DNA of 51,552 bases from positions 1 through 51,552 of the forward strand of contig CAYWIM010000025.1 of the NCBI GenBank assembly GCA_964458325.1. Direction: 5' to 3'. A program made the translations under genes and the position numbers. This document shows, in pieces, positions 18,418 through 27,563 of the stretch. The notes under the pieces are model-generated. The model ran no database searches and was not told where the DNA came from. It worked only from the letters and a program-made list of their open reading frames with translations. Origin of the DNA: JAGMXM01 sp964458325. Lineage in GTDB: Bacteria; Verrucomicrobiota; Verrucomicrobiia; Limisphaerales; UBA1319. The first letter of the stretch is position 1, and each line of letters begins with the position of its first letter.

Positions 18418-21400
18418 ATGAAAAACAGTGACATCCGACGACTCATTGGTCTCTGCGCGATCCACAGCCTGATCATTGCCGGTGCGTCGGCGGCCCAGGA
18501 ATGGCCCCCAAGCCGCGCGCCGCTCATGACCCGCTGGGCCAGCGATGTCTCGCCCGCCCAACCCCATCCCGAATATCCACGACCCCAGCTCGAACGCGCC
18601 GAGTGGCTCAACCTCAATGGCCTCTGGGATTACTCGATCGAGAATGTCGCTGGCACACCGCGCCGCGCGGTCAAAGACAAGGTTCCAAACGCCGGGTCAG
18701 GTGACCCAGCCTACACCGGGACGGTCGCTGGCGATGCAGGCCGCGTGCCCTCGCGCGGCGGGATCTCTGACACCGCATCTCCTGCCAAAAATCCATCGGC
18801 GGCCAGCGCCGTTGCGGGCCTGCAGCCGCCCTCTCAATACCAGGGCAAGATCCTCGTTCCGTTCCCGATCGAGTCCGCTCTCTCTGGCGTCATGAAACGC
18901 CTGGGCGAAACCAACCGTCTGTGGTACCGCCGAACATTCCAGATCCCCGCCCAATGGGCCGGACGCCGCGTCCGCCTTCACTTCGGGGCGGTGGATTGGG
19001 AGTGCGCCGTGTGGCTCAACGACAAGCTCCTGGGCCAGCACCGCGGCGGTTATGACGGCTTTTCCTTCGACATCACGGACGCGCTCCGGACCGAAGGGGG
19101 CCAGGAGCTCCGCGTGGCCGTCTACGACCCTACCGACGCCGGCAGCCAGCCCCGCGGCAAGCAAGTCCGGAATCCGCACGGGATCTGGTACACGCCATCG
19201 AGCGGCATCTGGCAGACCGTCTGGCTCGAGCCTGTCGGGGCCGCCTACGTCGATTCCCTCCGCATCACCCCCAACCTCGATGCCGCCGCCGTGACTTTTG
19301 ATGCATCGATCCAAGCCCCCGCCGGAAAACGCAGCACGACGCTCCTTGTCGATATCCTCGAAGCCGGCCAGATCATCCAGCAAGCCGAGATCTCCACCAT
19401 CACAACGACCTCCGCGCCTCCGCGTGTTCCCCTCTCGATGCGCGTCATCATGCCCGTGCCGCACCCGCGTCCCTGGTCCCCCGACCAGCCATTCCTGTAT
19501 GACGCACGCCTGACCGTCTACCAGGACGGCGCCGCGACGGATCGGCTCACGACGTACTTCGGCCTCCGCAAGATCTCGATCGGCAAGGACGAAAAAGGGC
19601 TGACCCGGCTGATGCTGAACAACGAGCCCCTGTTCCAGTTCGGCCCTCTCGACCAGGGCTTCTGGCCGGACGGCCTGTATACCGCGCCCACCGACGAAGC
19701 GCTCCGGTTCGACATCGAGATGACCCGCCAGCTCGGATTCAACACCGCCCGGAAACACGTCAAGATCGAGCCCGATCGGTGGTATTACTGGTGCGATAAG
19801 CTGGGCCTGATCGTCTGGCAGGACATGCCCAGCGCGCGCCCTCGCACCCCCGAAGACCAGCGGCAGTTCGAAGCCGAGCTCCGCGCCATGGTCGCCGGCC
19901 TCTTCAACCATCCCAGCATTGTCATGTGGGTGCCTTTCAACGAAGGCTGGGGCCAATACGATACCGAACGCATCGTCGATCTCACTCGCCAGCTCGATCC
20001 CACCCGGCTCGTCAACAACGCCAGCGGCTGGACCGACAAGAAGGTCGGCGACGTCCTCGATATCCATTCCTACCCCGGCCCCAGCGCCCCTCCACCCGAG
20101 CCCGCCCGCGCCGGCGTCCTCGGCGAGTTCGGCGGGCTCGGCCTGCCCTTGCGCGGCCATACATGGCAAGACGAGAAGAACTGGGGCTATCGGAGCTTCG
20201 CCGATCCCGAGACATTGACCGCCGGCTACCTCGGCCTGATCCGAAAGCTCCGTCCCTTGATCGGCTCGCGCGGCCTCTCCGCCGCCATCTACACCCAAAC
20301 CACCGATGTCGAGATCGAGGTCAACGGCCTCCTGACCTATGATCGCGCCCGGGTCAAGCCCGATGGCGAGGCCATCGCCCAAGCCAATCGTTCAGTCTAT
20401 CTCCCCCCGCCTCCGCCGCCCGTCATCCGCGAGATCATCCCTACCTCTCAGAAAACCGCTGCCACATGGCGATACTCCACGAACACGCCCCCCCCGCAAT
20501 GGAACCAGCCCGGCTTCGATGACGCGCAATGGGCAGCCGGCCCCGCCGGATTCGGCGTTGCCACCACGCCCGGCGCCGTCGTCCGCACCGACTGGAAAAC
20601 GCCCGACCTGTGGCTCCGGCGCATTGTCAACCTGCCTGCCGATTTCCCGCGCGAAAACCTCCATTGGATGATCCACCACGACGAAGACGCCGAGCTGTTC
20701 GTTAATGGCCAGCCTGCCGCCACGTTCGCCGGTTACACCACGGATTACGAGCCGATCCCGGTCCCCGCTGCGGTCGTCTCCGCGCTCAAGCCGGGCCCTA
20801 ACCTGCTGGCCGTCCACTGCCGCCAAACCGGCGGCGGCCAATACATCGATGTCGGCCTCGCCGCCATCACCGATTTCACCGATGTCACGCCGCCTGCCGC
20901 GCCCGCAGCCGGCCAGCCCCCCGAGATCCGATCCGCTCTCACCGCCATCGCCCAACGCCGCGACGGCCTCTATGTCGCACCACGCGACCCGATCCGGCCC
21001 GCGCCGTTCCTCAAGCTGCCCCCCGGCGCCGTCCAGCCCCGCGGCTGGCTCCGCCATATGCTCGAGCTCGAACGCGACGGCATGATCGGCCACCTCCAGG
21101 AGATCTCACCCTGGCTCGATTTCGATCAGAGCGCCTGGACCCGGCCCGACGGGGCAGGCGAACGCGGCTGGGAAGAGCTGCCTTACTGGCTCAAAGGCTA
21201 CGGCGACCTCGGCTATGTGCTCGATGACGCCCCGATCATCGCCGAGACACGGCGCTGGATCGAAGCCGCCATGGCATCCCAGCGCGAGGATGGCTATTTC
21301 GGCCCCCGAGCCCTTCTCGCCGGCCTCGACGGCAAGCCCGACCTCTGGCCCCACATGGTCATGCTCAATATCCTCCAATCCTATTACGAATACAGCGCCG

Positions 21401-23331
21401 ATCCGCGCGCCATCAATGTCATGATCCGATACTGCGCCTGGCAAAACCGCCTGCCTGCCTCCGCGTTCGGAGAAGGCTACTGGCCCCGGATCCGCGCCGG
21501 CGACAACATCGAGAGCGTCCATTGGCTTTACCACCGCACCAGCCACCCCTGGCTGCTCGAGCTCGCCCGCAAAATCCACGACAACATGGCCCGCTGGGAT
21601 CAGGACGTCATCAACTGGCACAACGTCAATATCGCCCAGGGCTTCCGCGCGCCCGCCATGTTCTATGTCCAGAGCCGCGATCCGATCCTGCTCTACGCGG
21701 CCGAACGCAATTACCGCAAGATCCTCAACCTCTACGGCCAGTTCCCCGGCGGCACGTTCGCCGGCGACGAAAACTGCCGGCCCGGCTTCACCGACCCGCG
21801 GCAGGGATTCGAAACGTGCGGGATCGTCGAGTTCATGCACAGCTTCCAGCTCCTCGAGCGGATTTCCGGCAATCCCGTCTGGTCCGATCGCTGCGAGGAG
21901 ATCGCCTTCAACAGCTTCCCCGCCGCGCTCACCCCCGACCTCAAGGCCCTCCATTACCTGACCTGCGCCAACCAGGTCCAGCTCGACCGCCACAATAAAT
22001 CCCCCGCCATCCAAAACCGCGGCACCATGTTCTCCTACAGCCCGTTCGAGACCTACCGCTGCTGCCAGCACAACGTCTCCCACGGCTGGCCGTTCTTCGC
22101 CGAGGAGCTCTGGCTCGCCACCTGGGACCGCGGGCTCGCCGCCTCGCTCTATGCCGCCTCCGAGGTCCGCGCCCGCGTCGCCTCCGGCATCCCCATCCAG
22201 ATCACCGAGGAAACCGATTATCCATTCGATGATCTCGTCCGGCTCCGCCTTTCCACACCCCAATCCATTGCTTTCCCCCTCTACCTGCGCGTGCCAGGCT
22301 GGAGCGGCCTCCCCATCGTGAAGATCAATGGCCAATCGATCCGCGTCTCGACCGCGCCGCCTTCCTGGCTCGTCATTCGTCGCACCTGGCAGAACGGCGA
22401 CGTCCTCACTATCGAGTTCTCCCGCCAAATCATGCTCCGCCGCTGGGCGAAAAACCAAAACGCGGTCTCGGTCGACCATGGCCCTCTGACTTTCGCTCTC
22501 GAGATCCAGGAGCGCTGGCAGCCCTACGGCCAGCGCAAGAGCTGGACCGAATGGGAGGTCCTCCCCGGCTCGGCCTGGAACTACGGCTTGGCCCTCAACG
22601 CCGATCACCCGGCAGGATCGTTCGAGGTCGTTCGCCAGCGAAATCCGTTGCCCGCCCAGCCGTTTACGCCCTCCAACGCCCCCATCCGGCTCAAGGTCAA
22701 TGCCCGCAAGATCCCCGCCTGGCAGACCGATCCGCTCGGCCTGGTCGGCAAGCTCCAGCCCAGCCCCGCCCGCTCGACCGAACCCCTCGAGACCGTCACG
22801 CTCATCCCCATGGGTGCCGCCCGCCTCCGCATCTCGTCCTTTCCAACAATCGGCACAGGCCCCGCCGCCCATGAGTGGATCGCCCCGCCGCAGGCCAGAC
22901 GTTCCACGTTCCGGATCTCCGCCTCCCACTGCTTCGAAAACGACACCGTCGATGCCCTCGATGACGGGCTCGATCCCTCCCGGTCCAGCGACCAGTCCAT
23001 CCCGAGGTTCAGTTGGTGGAACCACCAGGGCACCACCGAATGGGTTCAATTCGACTTCGATAAGCCCCGGCCAGTGACTGGAGTCTCCGTTTACTGGTTC
23101 GACGATACTGGGGTTGGCCATTGCCGCGTGCCGGCATCGTGGAGAGTGCTCCATCGCGTGGGCGAGGAATGGCGCCCCGTCGAGCCTTCCACCGGCTTAG
23201 GCGTTCAACTCGATGCCTGGAACCAGGCGCGGTTCACCCGGCTCGAGACCCGATCCCTCCGCCTCGAAGCCCGGCTCCAGCCCGGATTCTCCGCGGGCAT
23301 CCTTGAATGGAAGATCCTCGGCGATCCCTGA
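18418..23331 (+). CDS. Giant secreted glycoside hydrolase: GH2-like plus GH127 (DUF1680) fusion
   Basis: The 1637-aa product begins with a signal peptide (ending ASAAQ). Residues about 50-640 form a GH2-like enzyme: a jelly-roll (LNLNGLWDYSI, LWYRRTF), an Ig-like domain and a TIM barrel, with E509 in FNEGW as probable acid/base and E570 in GEFGG as probable nucleophile. A linker and beta-rich domain precede a GH127-like (alpha/alpha)6 domain at about 860-1400. This keeps the Zn-Cys site of beta-L-arabinofuranosidases: E1132-T-C1134 and YRC1215C1216. The C-terminal 120 residues look discoidin-like. Residues about 82-136 are an unusual insert carrying palindromic repeats. Likely substrates are galactosidic and L-arabinofuranosidic linkages; specificity is inferred. 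Confidence 0.88.
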   Translation: MKNSDIRRLIGLCAIHSLIIAGASAAQEWPPSRAPLMTRWASDVSPAQPHPEYPRPQLERAEWLNLNGLWDYSIENVAGTPRRAVKDKVPNAGSGDPAYTGTVAGDAGRVPSRGGISDTASPAKNPSAASAVAGLQPPSQYQGKILVPFPIESALSGVMKRLGETNRLWYRRTFQIPAQWAGRRVRLHFGAVDWECAVWLNDKLLGQHRGGYDGFSFDITDALRTEGGQELRVAVYDPTDAGSQPRGKQVRNPHGIWYTPSSGIWQTVWLEPVGAAYVDSLRITPNLDAAAVTFDASIQAPAGKRSTTLLVDILEAGQIIQQAEISTITTTSAPPRVPLSMRVIMPVPHPRPWSPDQPFLYDARLTVYQDGAATDRLTTYFGLRKISIGKDEKGLTRLMLNNEPLFQFGPLDQGFWPDGLYTAPTDEALRFDIEMTRQLGFNTARKHVKIEPDRWYYWCDKLGLIVWQDMPSARPRTPEDQRQFEAELRAMVAGLFNHPSIVMWVPFNEGWGQYDTERIVDLTRQLDPTRLVNNASGWTDKKVGDVLDIHSYPGPSAPPPEPARAGVLGEFGGLGLPLRGHTWQDEKNWGYRSFADPETLTAGYLGLIRKLRPLIGSRGLSAAIYTQTTDVEIEVNGLLTYDRARVKPDGEAIAQANRSVYLPPPPPPVIREIIPTSQKTAATWRYSTNTPPPQWNQPGFDDAQWAAGPAGFGVATTPGAVVRTDWKTPDLWLRRIVNLPADFPRENLHWMIHHDEDAELFVNGQPAATFAGYTTDYEPIPVPAAVVSALKPGPNLLAVHCRQTGGGQYIDVGLAAITDFTDVTPPAAPAAGQPPEIRSALTAIAQRRDGLYVAPRDPIRPAPFLKLPPGAVQPRGWLRHMLELERDGMIGHLQEISPWLDFDQSAWTRPDGAGERGWEELPYWLKGYGDLGYVLDDAPIIAETRRWIEAAMASQREDGYFGPRALLAGLDGKPDLWPHMVMLNILQSYYEYSADPRAINVMIRYCAWQNRLPASAFGEGYWPRIRAGDNIESVHWLYHRTSHPWLLELARKIHDNMARWDQDVINWHNVNIAQGFRAPAMFYVQSRDPILLYAAERNYRKILNLYGQFPGGTFAGDENCRPGFTDPRQGFETCGIVEFMHSFQLLERISGNPVWSDRCEEIAFNSFPAALTPDLKALHYLTCANQVQLDRHNKSPAIQNRGTMFSYSPFETYRCCQHNVSHGWPFFAEELWLATWDRGLAASLYAASEVRARVASGIPIQITEETDYPFDDLVRLRLSTPQSIAFPLYLRVPGWSGLPIVKINGQSIRVSTAPPSWLVIRRTWQNGDVLTIEFSRQIMLRRWAKNQNAVSVDHGPLTFALEIQERWQPYGQRKSWTEWEVLPGSAWNYGLALNADHPAGSFEVVRQRNPLPAQPFTPSNAPIRLKVNARKIPAWQTDPLGLVGKLQPSPARSTEPLETVTLIPMGAARLRISSFPTIGTGPAAHEWIAPPQARRSTFRISASHCFENDTVDALDDGLDPSRSSDQSIPRFSWWNHQGTTEWVQFDFDKPRPVTGVSVYWFDDTGVGHCRVPASWRVLHRVGEEWRPVEPSTGLGVQLDAWNQARFTRLETRSLRLEARLQPGFSAGILEWKILGDP
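18693..18759 (+). repeat. Palindromic repeat elements embedded in frame in the GH2-GH127 gene
   Basis: A perfect hairpin GGGTCA-GG-TGACCC lies at 18694-18707. A second, GCCGCG/CGCGGC with an 8-base loop, lies at 18740-18759. The first, with its flanks (CGGGTCAGGTGACCCAGCCT), matches 17 of 20 bases at 27479-27498, which is intergenic. The encoded segment (about residues 82-136) is low-complexity Gly/Ala/Ser and falls where GH2 jelly-rolls are normally continuous. Confidence 0.65.
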
Positions 23332-23333
23332 GC

Positions 23334-23351
23334 GCGCTGGACTTCCAGCGC
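23334..23351. terminator. Hairpin terminator candidate between convergent genes
   Basis: A perfect 7-bp stem GCGCTGG/CCAGCGC with an ACTT loop follows the GH2-GH127 stop by 2 bases and is followed by TTT. It lies between the convergent ends at 23331 and 23393. The T-tract is short, so it may be a weak or Rho-assisted terminator. Confidence 0.5.
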
Positions 23352-23392
23352 TTTGCATGGCTGAGAGAGCCCCAGCCCGACTCGGGGGATCA

Positions 23393-25264
23393 TCACCACT
23401 CCGCCAACGGCCGAACCTTCGGCGCGTGGCCCGCCGCGTTTTCATCCGGCCGTAACGGGACCAGCCAAACCGCGAGCCGCAGGTCCCGCGCGTCCGGCAG
23501 ATGAATCGCCAGCTTGCGGACGCCGCGGTTCGAGTCCTGGCGCGCCGGCTGAGGTGTTCCCGGCAGCGGCGCCGCCTCGAGCACCTCGAACCGCGCCCCC
23601 GCCGGCTCGAGAATCTGCGCCTGCAACCGCTGGCCATCCTGCCGCAGCCAGGCCTCGCGCCCTTCGGCCGAGATCTCGGCACGGGTGTGCATGAACCACC
23701 AGAAGTCCACCGGCTTCCCGGCCTGCAACTCGTCCTGCACCATGGCTTGCCCTGCCGCCAGCCGCGCGATCCCGCGTTTCACGGAGTTGGCATGCGGTGC
23801 ATACGCCTCGGTCAGATCCGCCACCGCCAGCGCTCTCCCAGGCTCGCTCGAGAACCGGACCACCTTCGCCGACGCCTTCGGCGCTTGATCCGGCCCTGGC
23901 CCGGGATTCAGCACCACGGTGTTTTGCCCCTCGGCGCGCAACCGGTAATAGGTCCATCGCTGGCTCCCGAAATAGCCCGGCAGATTGTAGTTGCCCGCCC
24001 CCAGATCCACCGCCCAACGCACCCCCAGCGCGTCCAGCACGAACGTCCCCAGATCGAGGTTGCTATGATTGGCCTTGTTGTCACCGCCCTTGAATCCGAT
24101 GAACAGAGCGTCCTTCGAGTCCCATGCCTCGCGCATGGTGACCACATCGGCCTTCCGAAACCACTTGTCCAGCGGCGGATGCCCTGCCGCCATGAGAGCC
24201 GCATCCGATCCCCGCCACACCAGATCCAGCACGTGCGGAGCCGCAACCCGCGCCTGGTAGGCCGCATACTCGGGCCGCTGGAATCGCCGCGCCAGCCAGA
24301 ACATCTGCGGCGCCCGGATCGGGCTGTCCCCCCCGTCCGCATAGTTGAACGTCCGACCCAACGGACCCGTCATGTAGATCGGAAACCAGCCCGTCTCCCC
24401 AAAACCCGGCGAGGCTGAAAGGCCGAAATCGGTCCCCAGCGCCGTCTCGAGCGCAGCCAGAAAATAGATGTTGTACGAAGTCGCGTAATTCCAGTAGCCC
24501 GGTCCCTCCTGCCATGCGCCGTCCGGATCGAATTCCGCCATCGGCAAGCGCACCGACCGCAGCGCCCCCGCCAGGATTTCCCCGGCCGCCTCCGGCATCT
24601 CGTCACCGATCGCCAGCGCTGCGATCCCCAGCCCCCCGTTGCAGACCTGGTTCCAGTTGTGGCGCGCTCGAGTCCAGCCCGAGTTCTTTCGATACAGAAC
24701 CAGCGCCGGCTCGAACGCCTTTTGGGCAATCGCTTCGCGCAGCATCTCCTTCTGCTTCGTTGTCCAGTAATCCCAGAGCCAGTCGTACCCGATTGCAAAC
24801 GCGTGCGCCATCTCCGCTGTATCGAGAAAATGCCGCGGATTCCAGTCCTTGAACCCCGCCGCCGTCTCGAGCTCCCGCGCCAGCCGGTCCGCGTATCGCC
24901 GATCGCCCGTCATCCGGTGCGCGAATCCCAGCGTGTAGGCCCGTTGCAGCACCCGCCTGCTCGTGCTCAGCAGGCGCAACCCGTCCGGGATCTCGTATCT
25001 CGAGGGCGCCTGGCCGCAGATGTCGTCGGCCGACTGCCGCAATCGTTTCCACCATCCACCCAAATCACCTTCCCCATTCACCGCCTCCCGCAATCGATCG
25101 AAATCCCCCGCGCTGGCCATCAGCCGCGGATGCCCCCCCTTCAGCCGAGCCACCACCTCCCCGCCATCCGGCAGCTCAGGCGGAAATCCATCCGCCGCGC
25201 TCGACCGCCCGAATGCAGCCAGCCATACAGCCGCCACCCCCAGCAACACTCCAATCGATTTCAT
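23393..25264 (-). CDS. Secreted heparinase II/III-like polysaccharide lyase
   Basis: The 623-aa product has a signal peptide (residues 1 to about 24, ending GRSSA). The N-terminal half is an alpha/alpha toroid with repeated Leu/Ala-rich helices and the stretches FAIGYDWLWDYW and RARHNWNQVCNGG, the latter placing a conserved N-W-N motif in the expected cleft. The C-terminal half is beta-sheet (FIGFKGGDNKANHSNLDLG, RWAVDLGAGNYN), the hallmark of heparinase II/III-like lyases such as PL12, PL15, PL17 and relatives; the HSxLD element holds the catalytic-region His. The substrate cannot be assigned. A start three codons upstream (25273) is also possible. It is convergent with the GH2-GH127 gene and probably belongs to the same degradation module. 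Confidence 0.82.
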   Translation of the reverse strand: MKSIGVLLGVAAVWLAAFGRSSAADGFPPELPDGGEVVARLKGGHPRLMASAGDFDRLREAVNGEGDLGGWWKRLRQSADDICGQAPSRYEIPDGLRLLSTSRRVLQRAYTLGFAHRMTGDRRYADRLARELETAAGFKDWNPRHFLDTAEMAHAFAIGYDWLWDYWTTKQKEMLREAIAQKAFEPALVLYRKNSGWTRARHNWNQVCNGGLGIAALAIGDEMPEAAGEILAGALRSVRLPMAEFDPDGAWQEGPGYWNYATSYNIYFLAALETALGTDFGLSASPGFGETGWFPIYMTGPLGRTFNYADGGDSPIRAPQMFWLARRFQRPEYAAYQARVAAPHVLDLVWRGSDAALMAAGHPPLDKWFRKADVVTMREAWDSKDALFIGFKGGDNKANHSNLDLGTFVLDALGVRWAVDLGAGNYNLPGYFGSQRWTYYRLRAEGQNTVVLNPGPGPDQAPKASAKVVRFSSEPGRALAVADLTEAYAPHANSVKRGIARLAAGQAMVQDELQAGKPVDFWWFMHTRAEISAEGREAWLRQDGQRLQAQILEPAGARFEVLEAAPLPGTPQPARQDSNRGVRKLAIHLPDARDLRLAVWLVPLRPDENAAGHAPKVRPLAEW

Positions 25265-25394
25265 CCGCCCCATATACTCCAGCGCCCCGATCCGCTCAAA
25301 CCAAAACCGAATCCTGTCCTGCACCCCGCGCGCCCCCGGCGGGAAAATCGCCTTGCCGGGCCGCTCCGCGCGCGTGAACATCAAGCGATCGATT

Positions 25395-26084
25395 ATGTGC
25401 GGCCGTTACACGCTCCAGCACTCGTCGGTGGCCATCTCGCACCGGTTTGCTCTCGGGCAGATCCATTTCGATTGGACGCCCCGCTACAATATCGCCCCCA
25501 GCCAGCTCATTCCCGTGATCTGGAACCAGGACGGCCTCCGGCACATCGCCAGCCATCGCTGGGGTCTGGTCCCCTTTTGGGCCAAGGATCCATCGACCGG
25601 CAGCCAATGGATCAACGCACGCGCCGAGACCCTTCAGGATCGAGCCGCGTTTCGACAGGCATTCGAGCGCCGGCGCTGCCTGATTCCCGCGGATGCCTTT
25701 TACGAATGGACCGGCCCCGCCCGATCCCGGCAGCCCGTCTACATCCGGCGACGCGACGCCGAACTGTTCGCCTTCGCCGGCCTCTGGGAAGAATGGCGCC
25801 CACCCGACGGCCTCCCCCTTCGCACCGCCGCCATCGTCACCGTACCGCCCAATTCGCTGTTGACCTCCATTCACAATCGGATGCCGGCCATCCTCCGCCC
25901 CGAGCACGAGGCCCTCTGGCTTGCGCCCGAGACCGCCGCGAAAGATCTCGTCTCCTGCCTCCAGCCGTATCCGTCCGAATGCATGGAATGGTTTCCGGTC
26001 TCGCGCCGCGTCAATTCTCCTGCGCACGACAACCCGGAATGCATGGCACGCGAGGGATCTTCACATCCGATCCTGCCGACGTAA
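25395..26084 (+). CDS. SRAP-domain protein (YedK/HMCES family)
   Basis: The 229-aa product begins MCGRYTL. Cys2 becomes the N-terminal nucleophile that forms a thiazolidine crosslink with abasic sites in single-stranded DNA. Other conserved elements are RYNIAPSQ, the HRWGLVPFWAK segment, INARAET, RRCLIPADAFYEW and HNRMPAIL with the conserved His. The length is typical. The ATG is fixed because Cys must be residue 2. It shares a 130-base divergent spacer with the lyase gene. Its role is DNA protection in the cytoplasm, unrelated to the neighbouring sugar genes. Confidence 0.93.
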   Translation: MCGRYTLQHSSVAISHRFALGQIHFDWTPRYNIAPSQLIPVIWNQDGLRHIASHRWGLVPFWAKDPSTGSQWINARAETLQDRAAFRQAFERRRCLIPADAFYEWTGPARSRQPVYIRRRDAELFAFAGLWEEWRPPDGLPLRTAAIVTVPPNSLLTSIHNRMPAILRPEHEALWLAPETAAKDLVSCLQPYPSECMEWFPVSRRVNSPAHDNPECMAREGSSHPILPT

Positions 26085-26277
26085 CGAGGCGGAAGGCCAA
26101 ATTCTTGACCGCAGATGGCATGGATCTGAAATCGCAGCCGCCGGCGTCAAGAGGCGGAGAATCGATTTTGCGGGGTCTTGGTTCTTTGTGTTCCCATGGT
26201 CCGGTTTCGAGCAAGCAGGATTTGGATTGGGAATTGTCATAGACCGCCCAGGCATTGGCCAGGGGCCGATCCAGCGG
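26085..26277. other. Intergenic region without a credible gene
   Basis: This is 193 bases between the convergent SRAP and AnmK genes. It is AT-richer than its surroundings (stretches such as ATCGATTTTGCGGGG) and holds no clear hairpin with a T-tract. It may be decayed repeat or coding sequence. Confidence 0.4.
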
Positions 26278-27453
26278 TCATGCGCGGCTGTTGCACTCCG
26301 ATACCTGTCCCAGCTGCACCGCGCGGCGCGCGCCAGTCGTGGCCGGCAAATTCCCCGGCAATCCCATCATCCGCCGCCACGCCAGCAAGGCGAACGCCGC
26401 CGGCTCGATGCTGCTCGACGGCCAGCCCATCTGCGCGCTCGTCCGAACTCGAACATCCGCCCGGAACACCGACAGCGCCGCGCGGATTTCCTCCGCCAAA
26501 ACCGGGTTCTCGGCGCCGCCGCCCGTCAGTATGACCTCATCCGGGATCTCGCGCAGATGCCAGCGATAGTTCAGAGCGATCGAGCGCGCCGTAAAGGTTG
26601 TCAGCGTCGCGAGCGTGTCGGCTGCGCCCAGCCGCCCGGCCCGCGCCTCGGCAAGCGCCCTCCTCCAGAACGGCTCGCCGAACAGCTCGCGCCCGGTGCT
26701 CTTCGGAGGCGGCCGCCGAAAAAAAGGATGCCGCAACCACCGTTCCAGCAGCCATCCAGCCGCCCGCCCGCGGCTCGCCCAGGCGCCGTCCCGGTCCATG
26801 TTTAACCGCCCTCGAGAGTAGTGCCGCGCCGCCATGTCGATCAGCACGTTGGCCGGACCCGTGTCGAATGCCAGCACCGTCGGCTCCCTGCCCTTTCTCC
26901 AATCCATGGACGTCACGTTGCTGATGCCCCCCAGGTTGTTCACAGCCCGGTGCCGCCCTCGTTCCGCAAACACGACTCGATGAAACAGCGTGGCCAGGGG
27001 CGCCCCTTGCCCTCCCGCCACCAGATCCGCCACCCGAAAGTTGCTCACCACGGGCGTCCGAAACGCCTCCGCCAGATAGGCCGGCTCGCCCAGTTGCCAC
27101 GTCGCAGGACGGCGGCCGTTGGGCTGATGATACACCGTCTGGCCGTGCACCCCGATCCAATGGGGCCGCGCCTTCCTCCCTCCACCCCTCGCATGCCGGG
27201 CATAGAACCGGCCCAAATCGTGATGCAGCTGCCCCAGCGGATGCGTCTTGAGCTCGCCCCGCGCCGCGGCATGCAGGCTCCGACGCAGCCCCGCCGGGAA
27301 CTCCGCGTGCCACAGATCCAGGAGCCGGACCTCGCCCTCCCGGATGGCACACAGCGCGTAATCCACGCCATCCATGCTCGTCCCGGACATGATGCCAAGC
27401 ACTCGCATCCACTTTCTGGCAGCCGCACTCATGATCTTCTTTTCGGCTTTCAT
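26278..27453 (-). CDS. anmK: Anhydro-N-acetylmuramic acid kinase
   Basis: The 391-aa product carries the AnmK signature GIMSGTSMDGVD near residue 22, then HGQTVYHQP, WQLGEPAYLAE, NNLGGISNVT, DTGPANVLID and ILTGGGAENP. AnmK phosphorylates and opens 1,6-anhydro-MurNAc to MurNAc-6-phosphate during cell-wall recycling in the cytoplasm. GAGGA five bases before the ATG at 27453 supports this start; ATGs at 27432 and 27408 would also keep the active site. No MurQ gene is adjacent. Divergent from the SSS gene across 110 bases with two hairpins. Confidence 0.93.
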   Translation of the reverse strand: MKAEKKIMSAAARKWMRVLGIMSGTSMDGVDYALCAIREGEVRLLDLWHAEFPAGLRRSLHAAARGELKTHPLGQLHHDLGRFYARHARGGGRKARPHWIGVHGQTVYHQPNGRRPATWQLGEPAYLAEAFRTPVVSNFRVADLVAGGQGAPLATLFHRVVFAERGRHRAVNNLGGISNVTSMDWRKGREPTVLAFDTGPANVLIDMAARHYSRGRLNMDRDGAWASRGRAAGWLLERWLRHPFFRRPPPKSTGRELFGEPFWRRALAEARAGRLGAADTLATLTTFTARSIALNYRWHLREIPDEVILTGGGAENPVLAEEIRAALSVFRADVRVRTSAQMGWPSSSIEPAAFALLAWRRMMGLPGNLPATTGARRAVQLGQVSECNSRA

Positions 27454-27478
27454 ACAGATCCTCACAAGTCCACAACAC

Positions 27479-27522
27479 CGGGTCGGGGGACCCACCCTGC
27501 CCGCCTCGGGGCAAAGGCGGGC
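27479..27522. repeat. Two palindromes between anmK and the SSS gene
   Basis: GGGTC-GGGG-GACCC lies at 27480-27493 and GCCCGCC/GGCGGGC with a 10-base loop at 27499-27522. The first resembles the element inside the GH2-GH127 gene (17 of 20 bases with flanks), and both are preceded by a similar CCA(C)AAC-CC sequence. The position between divergent starts could also affect transcription. Confidence 0.6.
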
Positions 27523-27563
27523 CGCGCGGATTTTTCTGGCCAAGCCTGCCCGCTCAGGTTTCG

